Shown here: positions 11,901 to 25,307 of the stretch, in pieces
Numbering within the stretch: position 1 is the stretch's first letter
Layout: every line of letters starts with the position of its first letter
Assembly (NCBI RefSeq): GCF_036669915.1
Contig: NC_089323.1
Span: forward strand, 15,181,340 to 15,245,339
DNA from: Pocillopora verrucosa
Lineage: Eukaryota > Cnidaria > Anthozoa > Scleractinia > Pocilloporidae
DNA length: 64,000 nucleotides
Direction of reading: 5' to 3'
The notes under the pieces: generated by a model
The model's input: the letters and a program-made list of their open reading frames with translations, nothing else
What the model was told of the DNA's origin: nothing
Databases searched by the model: none
Translations under genes and position numbers: made by a program

Positions 11901-13105
11901 TGAATAATTTGTTGTGAAAACTGTGCTAAGAAACTATATAGAGATAAAAAAGTCTCGCAAAAAAAACTTAAAGATTCACAATTTCAAAAAATGTTAACTG
12001 TTCGCGAGATATAAAGAGAAAGCCACTAAAAAGTGTGGGTCATTTCAAATTCAATTTAAGTTCGTGACTTTGAACGCCGCTGAAACTTATTTGTTTCTAT
12101 TTTCAGACGTTTCTGCTCGGAAACTTGTGCTTCCTACCGATATTCAGTGTCCTCATACGACTGACACCAAAGGTTTTCTCTTGCCAAATTCAGATCCAGT
12201 TAGGATCGCAAGGATTATATTTGATCGATTAAATCGTGATAAAATTGCGACTTAATGAATAACAAAAGCTCTTTCGCAACAAGAAAAGTAAACAACTCCT
12301 TTATGGACATAAAACAGCAATATCGGTTTCTCCGGAAATTTCAAACTTCTTTCCTTTGCGATAAGACTGTAGCAATAAGTTTATAATGTAAAGATAAGGA
12401 TCTTTTTCATATCACTTTAGTGGTATCAGTGTCACGTAAGAGTCAGAATACTCGTTTTAACAAACATAAACCTTCATAAACAAGTCGAAACGACATTTCG
12501 CACCCTGACGTGACCCTAAGGGCAAAAGAAATAACTAAAGCCATTAATTTAAATGGATAGTTTAATGTGGAAAATTCTAATAAAAATTATTAACTGCGTA
12601 TTGTGATAAATTACCTGATCAGATCCAAAAATGCATCCAAGGTTCTCACAGGTTGTACTTCTTTCTTCCCAGTTATTTCCTCGTCAGTTTCCCCAGGCCT
12701 GATGGCCACTACCAACACTATTCCAAGAATGACTGCCAAGATGGTCGTCGATAAATAATAAACAAGAGCTCGTCTTCCAACACGGCCGGTAGCTTTCGCG
12801 TCAAGAGATGCCAACGCACAAATCAAGCTAGCCACAATTAAAGGAAGAATCAGCATCTTCAGCATACTCATGAAAAGCTCGCCAGCGAATCCGATCAACA
12901 TCAAAACCGTTTTCTTGTCTTCGACATCTTCGATGTTATTGACTGGTTCGTTGACGAGAACTCCGATGACAAAACCGATCACGACACCAATGATTATAAG
13001 AACAAGCAACAAGTCTTTGCTAACTCGCCGCATACATCCTGAACAACAACCACAGCACTTGCTCCCTCCTGTTGAAAAAACACCTCGGCCGTTTCCTTTC
13101 GCCAT
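5945..13105 (-). CDS. EAAT: Excitatory amino-acid transporter (SLC1 family)
   Basis: This is a Na+-coupled glutamate/aspartate transporter of the plasma membrane. Seven exons on the minus strand join in phase: 12615-13105, 11047-11089, 9941-10227, 8722-8955, 7866-8060, 7041-7175 and 5945-6155, giving about 531 residues. Family landmarks in order are [12 protein letters not shown], the HP1 loop [11 protein letters not shown], the [10 protein letters not shown] motif of TM7, HP2 with [16 protein letters not shown], and TM8 with [17 protein letters not shown]. The second Arg of DRTRT is the residue that selects acidic substrates (it is Cys in neutral ASCT transporters). Two N-glycosylation sequons (NTT, NGS) sit in the TM4 extracellular loop. 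The frame stays open upstream to 13201 but without an ATG, and a possible 3' splice site lies near 13180, so a longer N-terminus is possible. I chose the first ATG. A cysteine cluster precedes TM1. The orthology class (EAAT1-5) is unresolved. Confidence 0.92.
6603..6813 (+). repeat. MITE family B copy (in EAAT intron)
   Basis: The element is bounded by TTAACCCTTTAACTCTCAGA and GGGAGTTAAAGGGTTAA. Internal markers are TAATTCTCCTTACTG, TTAGTTCAGAGAATTTAG and GATATTGTAAGGAGAAATTC. It lies in the last EAAT intron. Confidence 0.65.
7334..7461 (-). repeat. MITE family A, partial copy
   Basis: This is the GGGTTAA-side half of a family A element in inverse orientation. It abuts a complete family A copy that begins at 7462, a head-to-head arrangement inside an EAAT intron. 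Confidence 0.55.
7462..7670 (+). repeat. MITE family A copy (in EAAT intron)
   Basis: It begins TTAACCCTTTACAACCTA, contains ATTCTCCATACTG and GACAAGGAGAATTTG, and ends CTCTTAGGGGTTAAAGG. Confidence 0.65.
8097..8152. repeat. 28-bp tandem duplication
   Basis: A 28-bp unit starting CAACTTGCCATTGG is repeated exactly twice, with a partial third start. It lies in the EAAT intron just upstream of the exon at 7866-8060 in transcript order. Confidence 0.8.
9055..9260 (+). repeat. MITE family A copy (in EAAT intron)
   Basis: It starts TTAACCCTTTACACCCAA and carries ATTCTCCATAC, GACAAGGAGAATTTG and GATATTGTAAGGAGAAATT. The right end is degenerate (AGTTAAAAAGTTAA). Confidence 0.65.
10816..11025 (+). 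repeat. MITE family C copy (in EAAT intron)
   Basis: The ends are AACCCTTTAACTCCCA and TGGGAGTTAAAGGGTTAA (inverted repeats). Internal markers are ATCCAGCAAACAGG and TATCAGGTAGAAG. Confidence 0.7.
11090..12614 (-). other. Large first coding intron of EAAT
   Basis: No gene is recognised. About 11320-11690 holds a loose repetition of TTTCCTGCNAAAAA-like words, possibly an old degenerate minisatellite. A short open frame near 12064-12255 has no family resemblance. Confidence 0.4.
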
Positions 13106-15225
13106 ATCTGCGCCGTACGAAATAACTTTGACTGGTTTCACTACTGTTTGGTCGTGAGCTACTGGCTGTTTTAATCCTCTAGTGTAAAAAATACACCCCA
13201 AAACTTTTTAAATAAATGCAAATGCACCCACAATGCACACAATTTCAACAACCTCGGAGGCTTTTCGTTGGGCGAAAACAAACGGAAGCTATTCAGTGAT
13301 CCGTCACGTGTCTTCATTCAAAGGGAAATCATAAGGTTCGATACGTTGCAACCAAAGGTACAGTGATATGTGAAGTAACATTCAAAAGCACGAAATTAAA
13401 AATATGAAAGAATTTAGCAAAGGAGGAAAACAAACTGAAGCACGTGCAGAAGTTGTTTCAGTTTCCGCGCTCTCTGAAACCAGAGGCCGCCGTTTGGACC
13501 CCACCCCCATCCCCAGAGAATATTTCACTCTACCCAAGTCATTACACATTGGTACAACACATCCTAAACAAAAGTTTTTTGAAGAGAGATGCCAGCCCAG
13601 CATTCCTCTCACGTGTTTGCCCTTCAGAAGGAAATTTCTTGGTTCTATGAGTTTGAAGAACAAATCTGCAATCATCGTGAAATAATTTGAAAGGATTAAC
13701 ATCGGGATCTTATCCAACGAGCTTCAGCAACAAGAGTTATTTCCTGGGGCCTTCCCCACCCCCTCCCGCTGAGTTCCATCAACAGGGCATTTTAATTTAA
13801 TGTTACCCAAATTGATACCGAGAAATGTTTGAAGAGAGGTTGAAGAAGACTGTAACTTATGCCTGGATCTCGAATTCAAATTCCCCGATAATACACTCTT
13901 ATCAGGGCGTAGCCTAAAAGGAGGAAGAGCGTATTTAGAGCAGAAAAAGATAAGACACAAAAGAAAGCACTCAAAGGCATAAAAATGACCCTGGTTTATC
14001 TTTTGTTTTCTTTTCGTCTCTTCATTCAAAAGGCTGTTTTTCGCCGTATCGCTCTGCATGAGAAATTATTTAGATCTACACTAGAGAATTGGACATTGCA
14101 GTAATCAAGAAAATTTTTGGCAAAATTTCCGTCAGGAATTCAACTAAATAAACGTAACGCATTCTTGAGATTCACATAACACAAAATAAAGTTTCCTTTT
14201 TTCTTTTGCCCAACTAAAGCATGAACATCTGACAAAATTACCGGAGGCGTTTTAAGCTCATGTCTCGAGAAAGCCAAAAAAAAAAAGTCCATCTGTTCAA
14301 TTGTGAAAATACCACGCTTTGCATGTGTGAGCTCCAGCAACGTGAAACTCCAGCCGGAAGGTCATCTACATAACACACTATCTTAGTATTTTTGTGGGCG
14401 CTCTCAAATGTTTCCGACGAGCGTCTGTGCAATTTTTACAAGGGAAGTGCCCATCGGAAAAGTAAGAGGGGATGACAACATAGTGCTCATACTTCGCCTG
14501 TCAAATTACTTTTGTTTTTAAATAACCTACAAGTTTCCTGTAGTAAAACAAAAGGAGGAAAAAAAGGAGCGTGAACTTGGCGGGAAACGCGCGAGCTAGG
14601 CGAGAGTCACACGAGGGCACCTACTACTCAGGATCATTTCGAAGTAGTTCTCCACGCTCTGATGTCTTGTTTTGCCGGTCATATTTTACCAAATTGTTAG
14701 CTATCATATTTCTTTTGACAATCACTGCTACACAGATTCCTTTATCTTAAAAACCTAAGTCAACGTGAAAAAACCGTTGCTGTCAAAAATATTTCAATGA
14801 TTATCAAAGAGTTAGGAAGTTAGAAAAGAAACAATTTTCACCAAGGAGGAACTGAAGCATAAAGTTGAAATGTAAACGTTTTGGTTCATTCGAAGACCCT
14901 CCCCTTGTGAGTCCTGTTTTTGTAAAGAAAGACGAGACAAAATGGGCCCTTGTTATTTCGTGTGCAAGTAATTAATTCTACTCTACTATTCAGCCGAATT
15001 TTTTTTTCACTTTCTATTTTGCCACTCCTTTTAAAAGCAGTGATACATCCATCTTCACACGATCTTATCTTCAAGTTATGCCGATTTTCTAGAGGCCATA
15101 AGTCAGAAAGCGACGTTAAAGATGACGAAAGACATTCTGTGAGTGCATAAAAAGGTTTAGATTTGGAATGTGTGGAAATGCTGGGCCTGAAAAGATATTT
15201 CCCTCTAGAGAGGAAATATTTACGT
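13106..15225. other. Intergenic region between EAAT and the histone array
   Basis: I see no supported gene. It should contain the EAAT promoter and perhaps 5' UTR exons. A possible 3' splice site for such an exon lies near 13180 on the minus strand. Short open frames at 13.4-14.4 kb lack family similarity. Similarity to histone spacers begins only at about 15226. Confidence 0.45.
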
Positions 15226-15249
15226 GGTCATTGCTTTTAATCATGTGGT

Positions 15250-15265
15250 GGCTCCTAAAGGAGCC
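15250..15265 (-). terminator. Histone stem-loop of H3 (unit 1)
   Basis: GGCTCCTTTAGGAGCC on the minus strand forms a 6-bp stem with a 4-base loop 29 bases after the H3 stop. It is the SLBP-binding 3' end signal of replication-dependent histone mRNA. Confidence 0.9.
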
Positions 15266-15293
15266 GTTTGTGTTTTGTAGTGGTGCAGTCCGC

Positions 15294-16516
<1,223 letters not shown>

Positions 16517-16542
16517 ATAGACCATCCTGCCACAATACAAAC

Positions 16543-16558
16543 GGCTCCTTTAGGAGCC
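16543..16558 (+). terminator. Histone stem-loop of H4 (unit 1)
   Basis: GGCTCCTTTAGGAGCC followed by ACCA and the downstream purine tract AAAGAAAG. Confidence 0.9.
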
Positions 16559-17109
16559 ACCAAATACAAAGAAAGTCATGATCATATTTGTTGCGATCGC
16601 TTATATCTCGCTCATACAGATAATTTGCTTTAGAAAATGACTGCACCATCCGCTCGCGTCACGATTTGGGCTAGTATCTCGGAAAAGGAACCTTGCGCGC
16701 AAACGAGGAACAAATAAAATCTCGTTGGCACTACTGGCCAGCTTTCTCTTTTCCCTCTACCTTCCCTTCCTCTAACCTTGTTTCTACAGTTGTATATTTA
16801 TACGACCATTATGTTTTTCCATAAAGCTATTCCTAATCCAGCTGCATACTTCGCTTGTTGCTTGTTAGTAACCTGCATCACATTCCTCCCTTTCCGAGTG
16901 TTCTTTTATGAAATTGAGCATAAAATCAAAATCAAACCAGCTCACTTTCAAACTGGAATTAAACGCAATTTCTTATAACCGCAAGTAACGTCGGCATAAA
17001 AGATTCAACGATAAACGATTTTTGGCGCGCAACTCACATTTGCGTCAGGCAAGGTTAAAGTTCCGACGGCGTTATTTCTAAGATTTTAGTGCGTGTAAAC
17101 ACTGAATAG

Positions 17110-17171
17110 ATTTGACGGTTAGAAAGACCGCCCTAACACAATACAAACGGCTCTTTTAGGAGCCACCAATT
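17110..17171 (+). pseudogene. Relic H4 3' end with stem-loop (unit 1)
   Basis: The segment GATTTGACGGTTAGAAAGAC, then AATACAAACGG and an altered stem-loop GGCTCTTTTAGGAGCC (17149-17164), matches the codons around the H4 stop and its 3' UTR. No other H4 coding sequence remains. It lies 606 bp after the real H4 stem-loop. The DNA following each copy is also related, for example the AAAGATTCAACnA and GATTTTnGGCnCG tracts near 17003 and 17628. So a diverged tandem duplication produced it. Confidence 0.75.
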
Positions 17172-17885
17172 ATAAGAAAAGTCATGACCAATAAATTTGT
17201 TTCCCTTTCTGTGTGGATTAAAATCTATATCCTTCGCTCATTCTGTTAAAAAAATCGCGCGTCACTGTAAAGTATTGAAGCGCGAAGAACAGCACATCGC
17301 ATGCAAAGGAAAAATGAATTAAGTCGCCCAAACATTCTATCAGATGGCAGCCCTGACTCGCTTTCACTGTTCACTCTCAAGCCTTGTTTTGCCATTGTAA
17401 TATTTAAAATAACCATGGTTTTCTTCCAAGCTACACATCATCAAGCTGTATTTTCTAGGCACGCCTGTTAACACATTTCATCTCCTGTCTGATTTTTTTT
17501 TCGCGGGTTGCATGAGATACATTGACAGTACAACGAAATTCACACCGGCTTACCCGCAAACCAGCCCTGCTTTCAAAATGGATTTGGGCGCAATTTGTTA
17601 TAGCCACCATTGATATCGACATAAAAGATTCAACAACAAAAGATTTTGGCACGAGATTTACAAAACTTTGCGTCGAATAACATATCGAAAGTCGTTAATT
17701 TCTTCGATTTTTGTGCGCGAAAACTGTATGAAGTGTATTTGGTCGTTGGGCGACATTGGTATCACATTTGAAAACATTTGGATTTTCATTTTATGACATA
17801 AATTTGGAAACTGGGAAGAGGGGTTATGAGATGAATTTGATAGTCGTATCGTGTCCAGCTAGTCAAGACTTTTGTATTATGTGGT

Positions 17886-17901
17886 GGCTCCTACAGGAGC
17901 C
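17886..17901 (-). terminator. Histone stem-loop of H2A (unit 1)
   Basis: GGCTCCTGTAGGAGCC on the minus strand, 22 bases after the H2A stop. Its loop reads TGTA instead of the TTTA used by the other genes. Confidence 0.9.
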
Positions 17902-17923
17902 GTTTTTATGAGTTAAGGCTGAT

Positions 17924-18304
17924 TTATGCCTTGGGTTTCTTCTCGGTCTTCTTGGGCAGAAGTACGGCCTGGATGTTGGGAAGAACACCTCCCTGTGCGA
18001 TGGTGACACCGGCAAGAAGTTTGTTCAACTCCTCGTCGTTACGGACAGCCAGTTGAAGGTGACGGGGAATAATTCTTGTCTTCTTGTTGTCACGGGCAGC
18101 ATTGCCCGCCAACTCAAGAATCTCAGCGCTCAAGTATTCGAGCACAGCAGCCAAGTACACTGGAGCACCGGCGCCGACTCGCTCAGCGTAATTGCCTTTG
18201 CGGAGAAGACGGTGGATTCGACCAACTGGGAATTGAAGCCCTGCTCGGGATGAGCGGCTCTTGGACTTGGTGCCCTTAGCTTTTCCTTTACCGCGACCAG
18301 ACAT
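17924..18304 (-). CDS. H2A: Histone H2A, unit 1
   Basis: Canonical H2A of 126 residues, starting [20 protein letters not shown] and ending KKTEKKPKA. The [21 protein letters not shown] core and acidic-patch residues ([21 protein letters not shown]) are intact. It lacks a C-terminal SQ(E/D) motif, so it is not H2A.X. The frame is open upstream to 18361 only through a TTG; the real ATG is at 18304. Transcribed divergently from H2B, with TATAAAT (minus, 18369-18375) about 65 bp upstream. It is the only intact H2A in the window. Confidence 0.97.
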   Translation of the reverse strand: MSGRGKGKAKGTKSKSRSSRAGLQFPVGRIHRLLRKGNYAERVGAGAPVYLAAVLEYLSAEILELAGNAARDNKKTRIIPRHLQLAVRNDEELNKLLAGVTIAQGGVLPNIQAVLLPKKTEKKPKA

Positions 18305-18624
18305 GTTTGTCGTGAATTGCTTAACTGTTAACAATGAGAATGAATAGATAACTTGTACCAAGTCTGTTATTTATAGTTCGTTCATTATGCAGGAAGGATA
18401 GAAAAGCACCAATCAACTTTAAGTTTCGCGTGATTTAATATCCTTGTAAAGAGTAACATAATAATAATAATAACATACAAATTGACCCCCGGGGTTAGCA
18501 TATCGTAACAGGCCAATCATTGATCGAGAATTTCGATCCGTATGCTAATAGATCCTCTCACGATTCTGATATAAATACAAGACGCGTTGCTCTGTACATC
18601 TATTCATCTTTGTGATATAATAAG
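18305..18624. promoter_or_regulatory. Divergent H2A/H2B promoter, unit 1
   Basis: The 320-bp intergene has TATAAATA (18570-18577) and CCAAT (18513-18517) on the H2B side, and TATAAAT (minus, 18369-18375) on the H2A side. Another CCAAT lies at 18409-18413. This whole block is missing from unit 2. Confidence 0.75.
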
Positions 18625-18996
18625 ATGCCAGCTAAAGTTGCAGGAAAGAAAGGCGAGAAGAAAGCCGGAAAGGCTAAAGCCATTGCTGATGGAAAGAAGA
18701 AGAGGAGAGGAAAGAGAAGGGAAAGCTATGCTATCTACATCTACAAGGTGTTGAAGCAAGTTCACCCCGACACTGGTATCTCCAGCAAAGCCATGGGCAT
18801 CATGAACTCGTTCGTTAACGACATCTTCGAGCGCATCGCCACCGAAGCTTCCCGCCTTGCTCACTACAACAAAAAGTCGACCATCAGCTCTCGCGAGATC
18901 CAGACCGCTATCAGGCTGCTTCTGCCCGGTGAACTGGCAAAACACGCCGTCAGTGAAGGAACCAAGGCTGTGACCAAATACACCAGCAGCAAGTAA
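18625..18996 (+). CDS. H2B: Histone H2B, unit 1
   Basis: Full-length H2B of 123 residues. The basic tail [18 protein letters not shown] leads into the histone fold ([40 protein letters not shown]) and the conserved end AVTKYTSSK, including the Lys that is ubiquitinated in other animals. It is intronless, divergent from H2A, and ends with a stem-loop 33 bases after the stop. It is the only intact H2B in the window. Confidence 0.97.
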   Translation: MPAKVAGKKGEKKAGKAKAIADGKKKRRGKRRESYAIYIYKVLKQVHPDTGISSKAMGIMNSFVNDIFERIATEASRLAHYNKKSTISSREIQTAIRLLLPGELAKHAVSEGTKAVTKYTSSK

Positions 18997-19028
18997 ACTC
19001 ACTTTGTGGGTTTCCCGCCAAAACAAAC

Positions 19029-19044
19029 GGCTCCTTTAGGAGCC
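19029..19044 (+). terminator. Histone stem-loop of H2B (unit 1)
   Basis: GGCTCCTTTAGGAGCC followed by ACTA, at the usual spacing after the H2B stop. Confidence 0.9.
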
Positions 19045-20079
19045 ACTAAATGTTATAAAAGTCCATGACCAATACAACTCCGTTAAGTACTCCTGAAATC
19101 GCTTTATCATCTGTTTCAATAAAATCCTGGTGCTGTTTTTCGTGGCTTTCCTATGGCCTTAGCGTATGTCGTGTGTATAGCGTATGTATACCGCGCGAAC
19201 TGTTTCCTTGGCGAGGCGAAACAAAATGTAACTAATTAATGAGCAAAGCAATATTAGTCATAGATAAAACGGGTAGGAAGCGAAGAATATTTTTCATGAT
19301 TTCTTTTAAAATGTCACGCAAGAATTAAAATTTGAAGAACCAGAGTTCTTTTTTTTAATTATCACCTCTCGGTCACCTTGAGCGTGACCGATCTACAATA
19401 GATCTCTGGAGTTCGAAGCTTTTCTCAGCAGCCAAAGTGCTCGACGCTAAAAGATCAACAACTAGCCTGCGAAGCCAATGGTCTTGTGTGCGCTTAAAGC
19501 GTTTGTCATTAGTCTCAAGTCTTCTGCGGCTTCGCCGCTTGTTTTTATGTTTCAAAGCGGAGCACAAATGCCGCAAGCTACGTGTGATACTCGACAAAAT
19601 TGGAGTCAAGAAAACAGAAAACTTTGAAAGCTACACGCTGAGACAGTTAACTTTGCTTAGCCTAGAGATATTCTCCAGCGACTGAGAGTTGCTCAAAGCG
19701 ATAAAAGGGGGCAGTTTACTGCGATAAAGTCCTTGCCTTGTTTCTCTTTATGTTAAGCTAGGCGAAGGAACGCGATGTGAGACGAGGGTAACATTGCCAT
19801 GTAACTGGTGTATCTGTCATGGACTGTCTGTCTGAAAATTGTCACAAATACGCAAGGAAAAGTTCACGCGCCCATTCCCAAATTCATTCGAAACATTGCT
19901 ACGCACCCTATGTATCCCCATAGCAGCGCTTTCCTCATAAAAGCCAATTTAACTAACAAGAAAGCGACCTTTAGTGGGAAAACCTTAGTGAGGGCCATTA
20001 CCAAATTTATTGGAAAGTTAAACTCGATTATCGAAACAGTGTTTTACTCAGTTGGTCATAACTTTTTGTTGAATGTGGT
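19045..20079. other. H2B-H1 spacer, unit 1
   Basis: No gene. It contains a GCGGC-TTC-GCCGC hairpin (19526-19538) flanked by other conserved words (GCGCTTAAAGCG, GCACAAATGCCGCA). The unit 2 spacer matches it but has about 150 extra bases near 25695-25840. Short open frames here have no family match. Confidence 0.6.
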
Positions 20080-20095
20080 GGCTCCTAAAGGAGCC
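20080..20095 (-). terminator. Histone stem-loop of H1 (unit 1)
   Basis: GGCTCCTTTAGGAGCC on the minus strand, 30 bases after the H1 stop. It shows that H1 is also a replication-dependent gene. Confidence 0.9.
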
Positions 20096-20125
20096 GTTTG
20101 ATTAAACGAGGAGTTGTTATCCTCC

Positions 20126-20707
20126 CTATTTCTTGGCAGCCTTCTTCGGAGATTTCGAACTCTTCGCAGCTTTCTTGGCGGGCTTTTTAACCGCAGGCTT
20201 CTTCGCTGCTGGTTTTTTGGCCGCAGGTTTCTTTGCAGCTGGTTTTTTAGCTGCGGGTTTCTTCGCTGCTGGCTTTTTGGCGGCGGGTTTCTTCGCTGTC
20301 TTCTTCGCCGCTGGTTTCTTTGCTGCCTTTTTGGCGGCGGGCTTCTTTGGTTTGGCAGCAGGCTTCTTCTTTGCAACTGGCTTCTTCTTTGCAGCTGGTT
20401 TCTTCTTCGGCTTCTTCTCCTTCTTTTCCTCCTTGGCCACCTTGAAGGAACCAGAAGCACCAACTCCCTTAGTGTGGACAAGCTTGCCACTGGTAACACC
20501 CCTCTTCAAAGCCATCTTCAAGTGCGAGCCGACCTCACCAACCTTGTAGTTGGCTTTGATGTACTTCTCGATGGCTTGGCGGGAAGAACCGTTTCGCTCT
20601 TTCAACGCTAAGATAGCAGCTTTGATCATGTCAGAATAAGGTGGATGCTCGGCTGGCTTTTTGGGCGCAGCTGGCTTCTTTTTAACGGGGGGTTTTTCTT
20701 CGGACAT
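20126..20707 (-). CDS. H1: Linker histone H1, unit 1
   Basis: Linker histone of 193 residues. A short Pro/Lys-rich head leads to the winged-helix globular domain (about residues 20-92: [54 protein letters not shown]). A long C-terminal tail of AAKKP-type repeats follows, ending [10 protein letters not shown]. The tail condenses linker DNA between nucleosomes. The repetitive tail leaves long open frames on the opposite strand (AAGFF repeats) that are not genes. The tail is six residues longer than in unit 2, as expected from repeat-number change. Confidence 0.97.
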   Translation of the reverse strand: MSEEKPPVKKKPAAPKKPAEHPPYSDMIKAAILALKERNGSSRQAIEKYIKANYKVGEVGSHLKMALKRGVTSGKLVHTKGVGASGSFKVAKEEKKEKKPKKKPAAKKKPVAKKKPAAKPKKPAAKKAAKKPAAKKTAKKPAAKKPAAKKPAAKKPAAKKPAAKKPAAKKPAVKKPAKKAAKSSKSPKKAAKK

Positions 20708-22270
20708 GTTGTGTGCTGTAGATCCCTCGCAACAGAGACTAGTAATGATTACTTGGAGCGCGCAAGGTGATGTTATTCTTCGTAAACGAACCGCCGAGGA
20801 AACAGGGTTGTTACAATATGGCGTCGTTCAAACTGTGCTAGTTTGCTTTACATTTCGGTCGATAACAAGCTAATACAATAACTTCAAATCTTTTCTTATT
20901 TAAAGGAATTTAGCTACGTTATATGGAAAATATTATATGTGAAATATACTTTGATTTACTCAAAGTTAGAATGACATTTTACGGTCAAAAGTCTACAAAG
21001 CGGTGTGATTCCAAAAAGAACTTTGGATAAATGACGAAAGAAGCTCTCTTTAAATCGCTTTTCATTATAAAATTAGACATATCAGGAAAGAGGAGGTCCT
21101 GGAGTTTGCATGTGTATGAAAAAATGAGTATTTTGATGCACATTCAAAGGCAGAGCGGACTTTAAATTTGAACAAGAAGAACAAAACTAAAATATCCGCC
21201 ATTTTATACGTGACCTGTATGCTAAATTTCTTGAATGAACAAAATGACCCGAAAATATGGCTAAATAGCAATCGTTTGAAAGTTAATGTTGATGGAACAA
21301 GGTTATCTGCTTAGTGTGGCAGATTTGCCTCGCTTTCTTACACGCTAGTTCTGCATGAATCAGTTGCGCGCTCTCGACTCCCGAGCAGACTTTAAACCAA
21401 GAGCGGAGTGGAGTTAGAGAGCTTTATTCTCAGAATTAAAGTTTATTGACAAAGTAGAAATTGCACACCAGATGACAATGTGATATGCTTGCTAAATGCT
21501 GCAATAGGTCTCCTATACGTTGTGCTGTGAAGTTCAGAACTACGCGAAATAGCATACTGTTTGCTAGTATCTAGTATATTCTATTGTCGATCGATAGAGA
21601 GTCACTTTTACGATCTTCTTTGGCGCTAGGTAGTGGCTCTGGGCTTCCGGACAAACCAAGCACCCCAGAAGGGAAACTTCAAGTTTACAAACATCATATA
21701 GTTACGGTCAGAAAGACGGAGTCCTAAGTTAGGCCTTTGTATAAATAGTCTTTCGATGTAAATTCAAAGACAGACCGGCATCTAATTTTGAACGACAAAA
21801 CCTGTTTTACGATACAAACAGGATTGAAGCAACAACGTTCGCCACTTTATGCACAACCTCGATAAGAAGTATGCTTAATTTGGTGAATGAAGTAAAATTG
21901 TCTTTTATTGCGAATTGATAACTCTTGAAAAAATACGTCATGTTTTTAACTTAAGAGCCCATGGGAGTAACGAAGACTTACCAGGGGGCGCTGATGATTT
22001 ACATAATATTAGCGCCAAAAAAAATACACGTCTAGGAGATAGATATAACATGCAAATGATAAACGGTCGAAAAAAGGATATGTATGACTTATCTTGGAGA
22101 TAAAAATGTGTTTTCGTATGAATGGATTTAGGTAAAACAACTAGGATTTCTATGCAGTTCAGAGTTGCCACTCAGAGCGCTTTAAGTAGGACAATTTCAT
22201 ACGGTTTAATTTCTGATTTCATATTTCCAGCTTAAGGCTGTTAAGTTGGTTGTTGAGGGGCTCATAATTT
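20708..22270. other. H1-H3 spacer, unit 1
   Basis: This 1.6-kb spacer includes the H1 promoter (no clear TATA box seen) and is closely matched in unit 2. A block of about 40 bp near 21635-21680 is absent from the corresponding unit 2 stretch. No gene was recognised. Confidence 0.6.
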
Positions 22271-22294
22271 GGTCATTGCTTTTATTTATGTGGT

Positions 22295-22310
22295 GGCTCC
22301 TAAAGGAGCC
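22295..22310 (-). terminator. Histone stem-loop of H3 (unit 2)
   Basis: GGCTCCTTTAGGAGCC on the minus strand after the H3 stop. Confidence 0.9.
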
Positions 22311-22335
22311 GTTTGTAATTCGAAGTGAAGTCAAC

Positions 22336-22800
<465 letters not shown>

Positions 22801-23200
22801 TTATACCTGGCGGGCTTACTTGTGATTGGCTCAAAATGAAGAGATTTGATTGGTTAGGTACGAAAGTTGTGCATAGTTTCACGGATCTGCGATCTTATTT
22901 TGATCCGAAGTAACATGAAAGGTCGTTTAGGGATAACCTAAGTATTATTCTCCCTTTAAATTTAACATAAAGCATAAATAGAGAGGAAAAACTATTTTTA
23001 ACGTAGTTCACAAGTGACTTTTGGATGGGAGAGACTTGTTTTCCGATGAAGCATACGCGCGCGGGAATACCGTGTGATTTATGTTAATACATGTTAATAT
23101 AACAGTAAAATGATGATTAGATATTTGACTCAACCAATAGCAACCCTTATTCCCATTCTGTTTTCTGAGAGGTCTTATCTTTTTGTATAAAACCTAATAA

Positions 23201-23557
<357 letters not shown>

Positions 23558-23583
23558 ACAGACCATCCTGCCACAATACAAAC

Positions 23584-23599
23584 GGCTCCTTTAGGAGCC
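23584..23599 (+). terminator. Histone stem-loop of H4 (unit 2)
   Basis: GGCTCCTTTAGGAGCC, then ACCAAATACAAAGAAAG. Confidence 0.9.
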
Positions 23600-24149
23600 A
23601 CCAAATACAAAGAAAGTCATGATCAATACACATGTATGTTTTTTTACGAACGCTTATATCTCGCACATACAGATAATTTGCCAAGGGAAATATCTGCACC
23701 ATCCGCACGCAATACGATATGGGGCAGTAGCTCGGACAAAGAACGTTGCGCGCATACGAAGAACAATCGAAATCTCTTTGGCATTACTTGCCCGCTTTCT
23801 CTTTTCCCTCAACCTTCCCTCCTTCTAACCTTGTTTCTACAGTTGAATACTTTTACAACCATTAGGTTTTTCCATAAAGCTATTCATAATCCAAGAGCAT
23901 TCTTCGCTTGTTGCTTGTTAGTTACCTACATCACTATCCTTTCCGAGTGTTCTTTTATGAATCGCCTGAGTATAAATTGACTATAAAATCAGGATCAAAC
24001 CAGCTCAATTTCAAACTGAAGTTAGACGCTATTTCTTATAACCGCCAGTAACGTCGGCATCAAAGATTCAACGATAAACAATTTTGGCGCGCAATTCACG
24101 CCTGTTTGCGTCGAGTAAAAGTTCTGATGGCGTTATTTCTAAGATCTTG

Positions 24150-24215
24150 TCTCTGTACGGATATGGCTGTTAGATAGACCCCCCTGACACAATACAAAGT
24201 GCTCTTTTAGGAGCC
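24150..24215 (+). pseudogene. Relic H4 3' end with decayed stem-loop (unit 2)
   Basis: TCTCTGTACGGATATGGCTG then TAG reproduces the last H4 codons (TLYGxG, stop), followed by GATAGACC and AATACAAA as in the real H4 3' UTR. The stem-loop has decayed to GTGCTCTTTTAGGAGCC. It preserves more coding sequence than the unit 1 relic, so it confirms the origin. It lies about 615 bp after the real H4 stem-loop. Confidence 0.85.
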
Positions 24216-24815
24216 ACCAATTATAAGAAAAGCCATGACCAATAATTTTGTTTCCTTTTATGCGTGAATTAAAATCGTATATCCTTCGCTCATACTGTTA
24301 AACAAACTGCGTGTCACTGTAAAGTATTGAAGCGCGAAGAACAGCACATCGCATGCAAAAGAAAAATGAATAAAGTCGCCCAAACATTATATCACATGGC
24401 AGCCCTGACTCGCTTTCACCGTTTGCTCTCAAGCCTTGTATTTCCATTTTAATATTTAAAACGACCATCAAGCTGTATTTTCCAAGCACCCCTGTTAACA
24501 CATTTATTTCCAATCTTATCTTTATCTTGCGGGTCGCATGAGTTACATTGACAGTACAATAAAATTCACACCGCCTTACCCTCGAACCAGCCCTGCTTTC
24601 AAACTGATTTGGGCGCAATTTGTTATAACCGCCAGTGATGTCGACATAAAAATGGCGCGACATTTACAAACCTTTGCGATTTTGGTGCGCGAAAAAATTT
24701 ATAAAGTGTATTAAGTCGTTGGCCGACATTGGTATCAAAAGAACCTTTAGACTTTTCAATTTATGACATGGATTTGGAAACTGGGGGAAGGGGTTCTGAG
24801 ATGATATTTTGATAG

Positions 24816-25307
<492 letters not shown>

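Noticed and set aside
13106-13201. N-terminal extension of EAAT starting MGCIFYTRG, suggesting N-myristoylation
   Set aside because: The first codon is TTG, not ATG, and a likely 3' splice site (TTTTTTACACTAG) falls within this stretch. The extension is probably intron or 5' UTR.
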